A stretch of 40,090 nucleotides of DNA from Candidatus Nanohalarchaeota archaeon (GTDB lineage: Archaea; EX4484-52; B79-G9), in NCBI GenBank assembly GCA_030634545.1, contig DAOWAN010000009.1, positions 1 to 40,090 on the forward strand, read 5' to 3'. Shown one piece after another: positions 33,483-40,090 of the stretch. Each line of letters starts with the position of its first letter. Positions within the stretch are counted from its first letter, which is position 1. The notes beneath the pieces are model-generated. The model was not told where the DNA came from. It ran no database searches and was given only the letters and a program-made list of their open reading frames with translations. A program made the translations under genes and the position numbers.

Positions 33483-34169
33483 ATGAAGCTTGTAATCTCA
33501 CTTGGCGGTTCACTGATAACTGGAGACTTTACAGCAGAAAAAATTAAAGGCTATGCAAAAGTGCTTCTGAGAATTAATAGTACTGCGGACAAGCTGGTAA
33601 TCGTGACTGGCGGTGGAAAACTTGCGCGTGATTACATAGATATTATTAAGGAAATCGGTATGGATCATACTGCTCAGGATAAGATGGCGATACAGGTGAC
33701 ACATCTGAATGCAAAATTGATGGCAATTGCATTAAATCATGTAGAGCGGGATATTGCAAATGAGACAATCCCGGAGACAGAAAAAGAGATTGAAAATATG
33801 CTGGACAGACAGTCTATACTTGTATGTGGCGGTACAATTCCTGGTCAGTCTACAGATAATGTGTCTGCAAAAATAGCAAGAAGCATAAAGGCAGATCTTT
33901 TGATTAATGCATCTAATGTGGATGGTGTCTATGACTCTGACCCCCAAAAAAATAAAAATGCAAAAAAACACAAAACTCTTACTTATGATGAATTCATAAA
34001 AATCATAAGTAAGAACGAGCAATCACCTGGTAAATACGCGCTCTTTGATAAGCAGGCAGCTCAAATCATAAAACAGCAAAAGATAAGGACAATAATGATT
34101 GATGCTGATAATCCTGAGGATATAATGAAAGCAGTAAACGGAACTCATTCAGGTACAATAATTCAATGA
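33483..34169 (+). CDS. pyrH: UMP kinase, archaeal type
   Basis: This 228-aa amino-acid-kinase-fold enzyme phosphorylates UMP to UDP. Motifs are VISLGGSLI (4-12), VTGGGKLARDYI (about 40-51), CGGTIPGQSTDNVSA (about 114-128) and INASNVDGVYDSDP (about 139-152). It is the short archaeal form that uses the PGQSTD loop. Length is typical. The downstream small gene starts 11 bp after its stop and may be cotranscribed. Confidence 0.93.
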   Translation: MKLVISLGGSLITGDFTAEKIKGYAKVLLRINSTADKLVIVTGGGKLARDYIDIIKEIGMDHTAQDKMAIQVTHLNAKLMAIALNHVERDIANETIPETEKEIENMLDRQSILVCGGTIPGQSTDNVSAKIARSIKADLLINASNVDGVYDSDPQKNKNAKKHKTLTYDEFIKIISKNEQSPGKYALFDKQAAQIIKQQKIRTIMIDADNPEDIMKAVNGTHSGTIIQ

Positions 34170-34180
34170 CAGGCGAATAG

Positions 34181-34435
34181 ATGATGATTACATCAACTTA
34201 TGAAACAATAAGTATCTTTCTTTTGATATCTATATTACTGCTTCTGGCAATAGCTATTGTCTATCTTACGCATGTGTTGCAGGATTTGAAAAAACTTAGA
34301 AAAGAGACAAGAGAAACCCATGAAATGTACCAGGGTATAACAGCGGAAAAACTTGAAATCAATCACAATATATTATCTGAAATCAGTATAAATGCCCGCA
34401 AACTTCTTGAAAAAAGGCAGGCAAAAAAGAGCTAA
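34181..34435 (+). CDS. Small single-pass membrane protein with coiled coil
   Basis: This 84-aa protein has one membrane helix (about 9-32; FLLISILLLLAIAIVYLTHV) followed by a charged helix likely to form a coiled coil (LKKLRKETRETHEMYQ...). No family is recognised. It starts 11 bp after pyrH on the same strand; its end lies 3 bp from the end of the convergent MgtC gene. Confidence 0.6.
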   Translation: MMITSTYETISIFLLISILLLLAIAIVYLTHVLQDLKKLRKETRETHEMYQGITAEKLEINHNILSEISINARKLLEKRQAKKS

Positions 34436-34438
34436 TAT

Positions 34439-34879
34439 TCAATCGTCTCCATTATCTTTTTTAAGCCTAAATGTAAAGAACACAATCATTGTGGCTGCAA
34501 AACCTACGAGATAATACCCGACGCCAATCACTGCGCCTATTAGTGCATTAGTCCAGATGCTTGCAGCAGTAGTGATGCCTGAGACTTTTCCGCCGGAGGT
34601 CATAATCTGACCTGCACCTAGAAATCCTATGCCTGTGATGACTGCGGCAATTGCGCGCGCACCGGAATCGGGATTTGGAAATGCCTGTATGGATACAGCG
34701 ACAACTGCTGCTGTTGACATGCATACAATCATGTGCGTCCGTATCCCTGCTGATTTCTTTGCTTTCTGTCTCTCGCGACCAATGATGTAGCCCATGCTGA
34801 CTGCAAGAAGCATCTTGAAAATTATTATGGCATCCTGTGCGCAACAATCAGAAATAGATACATATAGGCTTTCGAACAT
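34439..34879 (-). CDS. mgtC: MgtC/SapB family membrane protein
   Basis: This 146-aa protein has four to five membrane helices and the MgtC core: LLAVSMGYIIGRERQKAKKSAGIRTHMIVCMSTA, GARAIAAVITGIGFLGAGQIM and GITTAASIWTNALIGAVIGVGYY. It consists of the membrane domain only, without the C-terminal ACT-like domain of Salmonella MgtC. Known relatives affect Mg2+ starvation and acid or virulence responses, not Mg2+ transport directly. ATG 34879 is preferred to the in-frame TTG at 34888. A TATA-like ATATAAAGT (minus strand, near 34920) lies upstream. Confidence 0.9.
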   Translation of the reverse strand: MFESLYVSISDCCAQDAIIIFKMLLAVSMGYIIGRERQKAKKSAGIRTHMIVCMSTAAVVAVSIQAFPNPDSGARAIAAVITGIGFLGAGQIMTSGGKVSGITTAASIWTNALIGAVIGVGYYLVGFAATMIVFFTFRLKKDNGDD

Positions 34880-35201
34880 AAAAATCAAATCACGGGTAAC
34901 TAACTTTTGCGGATTACTTTATATTGTTTCGCTGTGCAAAAAACAATCGCATCTGCAGTTAATTAAAGAACAAAAAGATATACTTTCTCATATCTCTTTT
35001 AGCCACCTGCAAAAAGGAGGATCGCAGATGACATAGTGCGCTTTTTCCTGCTTTAAAATGTATCCCTATCAGATTAGACCCATGCAATTTCGTTTTGTTT
35101 ACTGTTTGTGTTCGTGCCTGTAAATCATTCACTTTATATGTATTACCCACAATAATATTCTACACAAAAAAATACCTAACTTCTAATCAACAAAAAAATC
35201 G
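34880..35201. other. 322-bp spacer with a hairpin hiding a strong ribosome-binding site
   Basis: The spacer holds the mgtC promoter at its left end. AAGGAGGATC (35014-35023) is the strongest SD-like sequence in the window but is followed only by ATG-ACA-TAG (35028-35036). AAAAAG (35011-35016) and CGCA (35023-35026) can pair with TGCG (35037-35040) and CTTTTT (35041-35046), leaving the SD purines in a bulge and ending in a T run. No longer gene is seen on either strand; the open frames of 60-80 codons here have unlikely composition. Confidence 0.4.
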
Positions 35202-36611
35202 GTGATAAAAATACAAGACATAGATACGCAGGATATCCTGAAAAAGGCTATTGACTACGCAGGCGCGAAGTCCGATTATTGTGACATAAGAGCGATAACC
35301 GCGTCAAGTGAAACATCTTTTAAAACAACTAAGGAAGAATCAAATTCCAGTGCAGAGACATTCGGTATTGGTATAAGGGTTTTGAAAGATGGGGCATATG
35401 CATATACCTCCTGTCAGAATGCAGAGTTTAAAGATATGAAGGCTGCAATAGATAAGGCATCGAGAATTGCAGTGCTTATGGGTAAGACGACATCTGATAA
35501 GGTTTCGCAAAAATCATATAAAGCGATTACAGACACGAAAAAAACAAAAGTGAAAACAGACCCGTTTGAAATTCCGGCAGAACAAAAACACAGTCTTCTC
35601 AAAGATATCATACGATATGCGAGTCGGAAGGAGATTGCATTTGCGAGCGCAAGAATCTCTGCATCAAATGTATGCAAGCAATTTGTTAATACTGAGGGCA
35701 GTTTTATAATGACGGAAACTACGAAGACTGTACTTGCGCTGTCAACAGTCGCAAAGAGAGGCGCGCGGCAGACAATGAATTATGATGTGTATGCTAAAGC
35801 TGCGGGTTTCGAAACTTTTGATAAACTTAATCTTGATCAATTCGCAAATAATATCGCAAAGAAAGCGATATCATTTTTGGATGCTGTAAAGCCTCCGCAT
35901 GGCAAGATGGATGTAATAATGTCGCCGCAGGTTGCAGGTACTTTGGTGCATGAAGTGTTTGGTCATGCAACAGAGGCGGACTGGATAGCAAATGGCAGGT
36001 CTCTTCTCAAAGACAAGCTGAACCAGAGAATCGGGACAGATATAATGACTATATATGATGACGGCTCAATGAATGGCGGCTGGGGTACAATATATTATGA
36101 TGATGAAGGCATCCCTGCAGGAGAGACTGTTCTGCTTGATAAAGGTATTCTTGTCCAGTATATGCATTCAAGGCAGACTGCTGAGAAACTTGGAATGGAG
36201 CTTACAGGCAATGCAAGAGTTCAGGATTATACTCATCGTATGATACCAAGAATGACAAATACATGCCTTGCACCTGGTACTCATACTATAGAGGAGATGA
36301 TTGGCATGGTCAAGAAAGGTATACTTGTTGATAAATATACGACTGCACTTGAGGATCCTGCTGGCGGCAGCTTTGAGTTAAAGACGCTTGGCGGCAATAT
36401 TATAGAAAACGGGGAGCTGAAAGAGCCTATTGAGCGCACTACGCTTTCTTCTTCATCATTTATTGATACATTCATGAACATAAGCGCAATATCAAAACAT
36501 ATGAATACTATGAGTACTGGCTCATGCGGCAAAGGTCATGAGGACTGGGTATCAGTCGGCAATCCCGCACCTTCGGTGCTTGCGGGAAATATCATTGTAG
36601 GTGGAAACTAA
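35202..36611 (+). CDS. tldD: TldD metalloprotease subunit
   Basis: This 469-aa protein starts at GTG 35202, the only plausible start. The active-site zinc motif is HEVFGH (His250, Glu251, His255) in VAGTLVHEVFGHATEADWI, and the C-terminal ligand region includes GSCGKGHEDWVSVGNPAPSV. With TldE it forms a heterodimer that degrades unfolded peptides inside a chamber and matures some modified peptides. TldE follows with its ATG overlapping the stop (TAATG). Confidence 0.94.
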   Translation: MIKIQDIDTQDILKKAIDYAGAKSDYCDIRAITASSETSFKTTKEESNSSAETFGIGIRVLKDGAYAYTSCQNAEFKDMKAAIDKASRIAVLMGKTTSDKVSQKSYKAITDTKKTKVKTDPFEIPAEQKHSLLKDIIRYASRKEIAFASARISASNVCKQFVNTEGSFIMTETTKTVLALSTVAKRGARQTMNYDVYAKAAGFETFDKLNLDQFANNIAKKAISFLDAVKPPHGKMDVIMSPQVAGTLVHEVFGHATEADWIANGRSLLKDKLNQRIGTDIMTIYDDGSMNGGWGTIYYDDEGIPAGETVLLDKGILVQYMHSRQTAEKLGMELTGNARVQDYTHRMIPRMTNTCLAPGTHTIEEMIGMVKKGILVDKYTTALEDPAGGSFELKTLGGNIIENGELKEPIERTTLSSSSFIDTFMNISAISKHMNTMSTGSCGKGHEDWVSVGNPAPSVLAGNIIVGGN

Positions 36612-37960
36612 TGGATGGCTTTGAATCAATCCTAAAGAAGAGCAATGCTGAGATATTTATCTCTGAAGTAAGGTTCGCTGAATGTCCGATAGACAGTGAT
36701 GGGACATATACCCGTTCTGTTGTTGAAACTGGTTATATGATACGTACACTAAAAGATGGTAGACTTGGTATCTCCACTTCAAATATACTGAATAAGGAAG
36801 CAATTAAAAAAACCGCGCAACAAAGTGTTGTATCTTCTGCGTATGCAGAAAAACTTCCAAAAGGATTCTCATTTACAGATACTGGAGGTAAAACAAGTGT
36901 CTCTGGTATATTTGATAATAGAATCTCTAAAGACATGGATACTTTGACAGTTGAACTTCAACAGGAGTGCAAACAGATTGCGCGTGATTCTGGTGTCATG
37001 TTGACTAATGGTAAAATAAAGCTTATGGAGTTCAAATATACGATAATGAACAGTTATGGTATAGAGAAGACTGAGCGCGGCACATATATCTCTGCTGTAA
37101 TTGATTCAAAAGCAGATACAAAACTGCCTCTTGCAGAGCTGTCATCTACATATATCAAAAGAATGTATCATAAAAATGATTTTAGGAGTTGGCTCAAGAC
37201 CCGATTTGATATCACAAAAAAGTGTGTAAGCCCGCAAAAACTGAAAACTGCGTCATATGATCTTATATTGAGTCCTTCTGTGGCAGGTCCTATTCTTCTT
37301 GATACTATTGGATACTGGGCATCCGGTAAGTCAAAACTTGACGGGATATCGCTTTTTGAAGGAAAGGAGAAGAAGACTGTCGCGAGCGCAGACTTTACAG
37401 TGACGGATGATCCGACACATTCAAATGCGCCGTCAACGTTCTCAATTGATATGGAAGGTACGAAGACAAAAAAAACAAATATAATAAAAAATGGTGTATT
37501 TTCAAATTATATCTACGATAATAAGTACTCAAGTCATTTCAATACTGCATCTACGGGTAATTGCAAGAAAGCTACATACATGGGATCTGAAAAAATCTAT
37601 ACTGCAGGAGACTTTTCCGGTATGCATAATCTCTCAATAAAACAGGGGACTGAGTCTCTTGAGTCAATGCTGGCTGGCTTTAGCGGCATATATATTGAAG
37701 CTGTGGGCATACCGTCTGCAGATCATGAAACTGGCAATTTCGGATTTGAGTTAAGAAATGCATTTTTTGTAGATAAAGGTGTAATGACACCTGTGAGATA
37801 TGCTATATATTCGGGTAAAGTTCAGGACCTGATAAGGGACACGCAGACTTTATCGAAGGAAAGAGAAACAGCTACTGATTCTATGGCTCCTGAATTTAAC
37901 AGTGCGTGTATCACACCATACTTTTTTATCGAAAACCAGAAGATATCTGCTGCTAAATAG
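36611..37960 (+). CDS. tldE: TldE/PmbA metalloprotease partner subunit
   Basis: This 449-aa homologue of TldD lacks the HExxxH motif, as expected for the TldE/PmbA subunit. At the equivalent position it has SPSVAGPILLDTIGYWASG. The C-terminal part keeps AGFSGIYIEAVGIPSADHETGNFGFELR and GVMTPVRYAIYSG, typical of the family. Its ATG overlaps the tldD stop by one base (TAATG), so the two subunits are coupled. Confidence 0.93.
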   Translation: MDGFESILKKSNAEIFISEVRFAECPIDSDGTYTRSVVETGYMIRTLKDGRLGISTSNILNKEAIKKTAQQSVVSSAYAEKLPKGFSFTDTGGKTSVSGIFDNRISKDMDTLTVELQQECKQIARDSGVMLTNGKIKLMEFKYTIMNSYGIEKTERGTYISAVIDSKADTKLPLAELSSTYIKRMYHKNDFRSWLKTRFDITKKCVSPQKLKTASYDLILSPSVAGPILLDTIGYWASGKSKLDGISLFEGKEKKTVASADFTVTDDPTHSNAPSTFSIDMEGTKTKKTNIIKNGVFSNYIYDNKYSSHFNTASTGNCKKATYMGSEKIYTAGDFSGMHNLSIKQGTESLESMLAGFSGIYIEAVGIPSADHETGNFGFELRNAFFVDKGVMTPVRYAIYSGKVQDLIRDTQTLSKERETATDSMAPEFNSACITPYFFIENQKISAAK

Positions 37961-38020
37961 TGTGTGCTTTTTAGATTTGCGGGTATGTGTCTGAGTTAGG
38001 GGTGTTTCAGGTGGTTATAT

Positions 38021-38644
38021 ATGAATGTTGATAAACTTGACTTGAAAAAGGAGTTTAAGGAGTTGTATAAAGTTTCTGATAATGTTCCGGTTATTGTGGA
38101 TGTTCCTCTTTTGAAAATTATTTCAATTGAAGGAAAGGGTAATCCCAATACATCTTTGGAATTTAAGAATGCTGTTGAAGCTCTTTTTCCTGTTGCTTTT
38201 AAGATTAAGTTCACTTCAAAAAAAGAGTTGGATAAGGATTATACTGTGATGCCTCTTGAAGGTTTATGGTGGACTGAAGATATGAATGAGTTCTCAATTG
38301 AGAATAAGGATAACTGGTTGTGGAAAGTTTTTATTGTCCAGCCTGATTTTATTACTGAAGAGATGTTTGAATCTTCGATTGAAGAGGTCAAGAAGAAAAA
38401 GGATTTACTTTCAATTGGTAAATTAAGGTTTGAGACATTTAGTGAAGGTCTTTCTGTTCAAGTATTGCATGTGGGTTCATATGATGATGAGCCTAAAACT
38501 GTGAAGATGCTTCATGATTTTATTGCTGAGAGGGGTTATTCTTTTGATGGTCTTGTTCAAAAGCATCATGAGATTTATTTGAGTGATATGCGTAAAACTG
38601 CTTCTGAAAAGTTAAAGACAATTCTTAGACAGCCTGTTAAATGA
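38021..38644 (+). CDS. GyrI-like small-molecule-binding protein
   Basis: This 207-aa cytoplasmic protein matches the stand-alone GyrI-like type: VPLLKIISIEGKGNPN near 27-42, LEGLWWTEDMNEF in the middle, VQVLHVGSYDDEPKTVKMLHDFIAERGYSFDG (about 147-178) and HHEIYLSDMRKT near the end. The domain binds small ligands and is related to the effector domain of multidrug regulators; this one has no DNA-binding part. The SD-like GGTGG lies about 10 nt before ATG 38021. Third positions are strongly T/G-rich, the opposite of the 19-29 kb genes. Confidence 0.82.
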   Translation: MNVDKLDLKKEFKELYKVSDNVPVIVDVPLLKIISIEGKGNPNTSLEFKNAVEALFPVAFKIKFTSKKELDKDYTVMPLEGLWWTEDMNEFSIENKDNWLWKVFIVQPDFITEEMFESSIEEVKKKKDLLSIGKLRFETFSEGLSVQVLHVGSYDDEPKTVKMLHDFIAERGYSFDGLVQKHHEIYLSDMRKTASEKLKTILRQPVK

Positions 38645-38763
38645 AAACATTGATTTATTGAGGGATTAATATGAAGGTACCGATTGTCTGTATTTCTATA
38701 CATCATGGCATGAGCTGTTAAGTCTTCTGGATATATATTTCTCTAACGATGGAGTAAATAGTT

Positions 38764-38772
38764 TTTTATAAC
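38764..38772 (+). promoter_or_regulatory. TATA box of the 264-aa gene
   Basis: TTTTATAAC is centred near 38767, 25 nt before ATG 38792. There is no SD, consistent with a leaderless transcript. Confidence 0.45.
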
Positions 38773-38791
38773 AAAAAGCACAATTATTTGT

Positions 38792-39586
38792 ATGGGTATT
38801 GCATTATCAGTGTATCAATTAGTAAATGTGAACAAAAAGAAACTATTAGATAGGAAACTAAATTCTCACCCACAACTAACTTTTTCAGACATGGGATATA
38901 CAAAAAATATAACTACACCAAAATCACATTTAAACCTAATCAAATACGACAAATCAAGAGGTATTGCCTATTATTCTGGAGAACATATATGCGATACAAT
39001 AACTATGCCTATACGTGTTTTTGTAGATGACATAATTGATTCTTATGACGGAATAACCCCAGAAATTATAAAAACGATTGAACAAGGAACTAAAAACGCA
39101 AACAAATACCAGCCCAAATATTTCTTTGATGTAATAATTGATTTTAATAGCGAAGAAATTTATATCTTCACAAAAAAGTCGGTTGCAAATTCATTTATGA
39201 AACGGTTTAAAAAGAGTGACCTTCTTGATTTTAAACACATATATTTCGATTTATCGAGAATTGATGAAGTTGTTGAGCTTTCCAATGTTTGGGGTGCTTG
39301 GGAAGATGGAGTTGGAATTATTAAGAAAAAGGCGTATTTTGGAACAGAAGTTAATAAAAGCGATGATATCGATAAAACGAAAGTTACATCGTACTATGTT
39401 GAATATGAAGACACGAAAAATACCACAATAGACCTATTCATAGCAATCGAATGCAGGATAAGTAGCAAATCCTCAAAAATGACTAATGAGAAGCTTTTAA
39501 AAACTTATATGCATTTGAAACAGAAGCTGTATATCTCAGGCACAACAGAACAAACTAAAGAAGCTTTCCAAGAAGAGGAAGTATAG
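38792..39586 (+). CDS. Hypothetical 264-aa soluble protein
   Basis: No family is recognised. It is a soluble, mixed alpha/beta protein rich in Lys, Asp and Ile, without a signal peptide or membrane helix. A central DVIIDFNSEEIYIFTKKSVANSFMKRFKKSDLLDFKHIYFDLS segment (about 112-155) resembles a strand-helix-strand module, and the C-terminus is acidic. Codon use is more A/T-rich than in the neighbours, which may mean recent acquisition. It converges with, and overlaps by 32 bp, the gene on the other strand. Confidence 0.65.
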   Translation: MGIALSVYQLVNVNKKKLLDRKLNSHPQLTFSDMGYTKNITTPKSHLNLIKYDKSRGIAYYSGEHICDTITMPIRVFVDDIIDSYDGITPEIIKTIEQGTKNANKYQPKYFFDVIIDFNSEEIYIFTKKSVANSFMKRFKKSDLLDFKHIYFDLSRIDEVVELSNVWGAWEDGVGIIKKKAYFGTEVNKSDDIDKTKVTSYYVEYEDTKNTTIDLFIAIECRISSKSSKMTNEKLLKTYMHLKQKLYISGTTEQTKEAFQEEEV

Positions 39587-39595
39587 CTTCTTTAG
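39555..39595. terminator. Perfect 11-bp inverted repeat spanning both convergent stop codons
   Basis: CTAAAGAAGCT (39555-39565) and AGCTTCTTTAG (39585-39595) are exact inverted repeats with a 19-nt loop. The minus gene's stop lies in the left arm and the plus gene's TAG (39584-39586) in the right arm. It is probably a bidirectional terminator or a coding overlap kept for structure. Confidence 0.55.
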
Positions 39596-39950
39596 ATTCA
39601 AGTACCACATTTATTTTGTCCAGTCGTATGTCAATTTTCGATTTATAATCATCATTACTCTTTAGTTTTATGACATATTCTTTTAATTCGAATCCCTTTG
39701 GGCTGTTGATAGTTATGTACTTCCATTGGTATGGCAAACTCACAGACAAAGTACATGAAAGAAAACCATTAAATACTTTATGTACTCCATTTTGATTCTC
39801 AAATTTAGACATCACACCCAGAAAATTAGAAACCTTACTCTGTAAATCTCGGATACCGCACCCCATTCGATTTATCTTCACATAAATATTTTTATCGGGG
39901 GTTTCTAAAACCGTTATTGAAAAAAGACCATAATTGAAATCCATACGCAT
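39555..39950 (-). CDS. Hypothetical beta-rich protein, N-terminus uncertain
   Basis: This protein of at least 131 aa has a beta-strand pattern (FSITVLETPDKNIYVKINRM, CTLSVSLPYQWKYITINSP, SKIDIRLDKINVVLE). No family is recognised. The frame continues upstream for 29 open codons of protein-like sequence (...KKTFKNVFREYTGFKILRENN) without ATG, GTG or TTG. An SD-like GGTGGAG lies 5 nt before an ATA codon at 40019, so a longer product from a non-standard start is possible. Composition matches the convergent neighbour, so the pair may have been acquired together. Confidence 0.55.
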   Translation of the reverse strand: MRMDFNYGLFSITVLETPDKNIYVKINRMGCGIRDLQSKVSNFLGVMSKFENQNGVHKVFNGFLSCTLSVSLPYQWKYITINSPKGFELKEYVIKLKSNDDYKSKIDIRLDKINVVLESKEAILPLLGKLL

Positions 39951-40090
39951 ATTGTTTTCTCTTAATATTTTGAACCCAGTGTATTCTCTAAAAACATTCT
40001 TAAATGTTTTTTTGATTATAGTGACTCCACCATCTTTCTAATGTTATATACTCCTAAGCACATATAATCCATCTCAAACTATGGAGGAGA

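Noticed and set aside
34794-35036. 80-codon plus-strand frame overlapping mgtC
   Set aside because: Mostly antisense to mgtC, no start signal and no recognisable motif.
40061-40090. Start of a gene at ATG 40081 preceded by CATATAATC
   Set aside because: Only ten bases remain in the window; ATGGAGGAG could equally be an SD for a start beyond the edge.
1-40090. Replication origin or integrated mobile element
   Set aside because: No cdc6/orc1-like gene, origin repeats, integrase or transposase was seen; composition shifts alone are not enough.

Overview
The window looks archaeal. Many first genes have a TATA box centred about 25-32 nt before the start codon and no Shine-Dalgarno (SD) sequence, which points to leaderless transcripts. 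It encodes a tRNA-Val with an intron at position 37/38 and archaea-typical proteins: DUF63, DUF373, a DUF4443-like regulator, type II methionine aminopeptidase, archaeal UMP kinase, Mbh-type antiporter subunits and type IV-pilin-like proteins. Secreted proteins carrying short Cys-rich CGDGxC...CPxDC motifs are common in DPANN genomes, so a DPANN-like archaeon is my best guess, but the lineage is not proven.

Layout. (1) 1-9.3 kb: the tail of a cut gene, an MFS transporter, an 1128-aa zinc-ribbon membrane protein and a lipoprotein that seem to share extracytoplasmic domains and flank a DUF63 membrane protein, a GH15-like glycosidase and a PH-domain membrane protein. (2) 9.3-14.7 kb: a PiT phosphate transporter and its DUF47/PhoU-like partner, divergent with interleaved promoters; a membrane protein, a methyltransferase, two Cys-rich pilin-like proteins, and an almost gene-free kilobase. 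(3) 14.9-18.3 kb: a winged-helix regulator coupled to methionine aminopeptidase, a mini zinc ribbon, DUF373, then a hairpin-rich stretch (probable RNA) and tRNA-Val. (4) 18.4-28.0 kb: pyridoxal-phosphate synthase PdxS/PdxT, a secreted subtilase, HPP and MscS membrane proteins, AMMECR1, and a 1410-aa surface protein whose LamG domain is split by 14 RCC1 repeats. (5) 28.1-33.1 kb: eleven tightly coupled genes in the order of the antiporter half of a membrane-bound hydrogenase, ending with a NuoB/MbhJ-like Fe-S subunit. No large subunit, NuoH-like or ferredoxin-like subunit follows. (6) 33.3-40.1 kb: a decayed gene, UMP kinase, MgtC, TldD/TldE, a GyrI-like protein and two unrecognised convergent genes.

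The genes form several functional groups: phosphate uptake (PiT+DUF47), vitamin B6 synthesis (PdxS+PdxT), N-terminal and peptide processing (MetAP, TldD/TldE, subtilase), ion and osmotic homeostasis (Mrp/Mbh-like complex, MscS, MgtC) and the cell surface (pilins, subtilase, RCC1-LamG protein, lipoprotein). The most unusual items are the truncated Mbh-like operon with an unrecognised extra subunit, the split LamG/RCC1 protein, the interleaved 35-bp divergent promoter, two candidate structured RNAs, and a strand-composition domain (A/C-rich plus strand, about 19.3-28.95 kb) whose right edge lies inside a gene. All calls come from reading the sequence; no searches were run.
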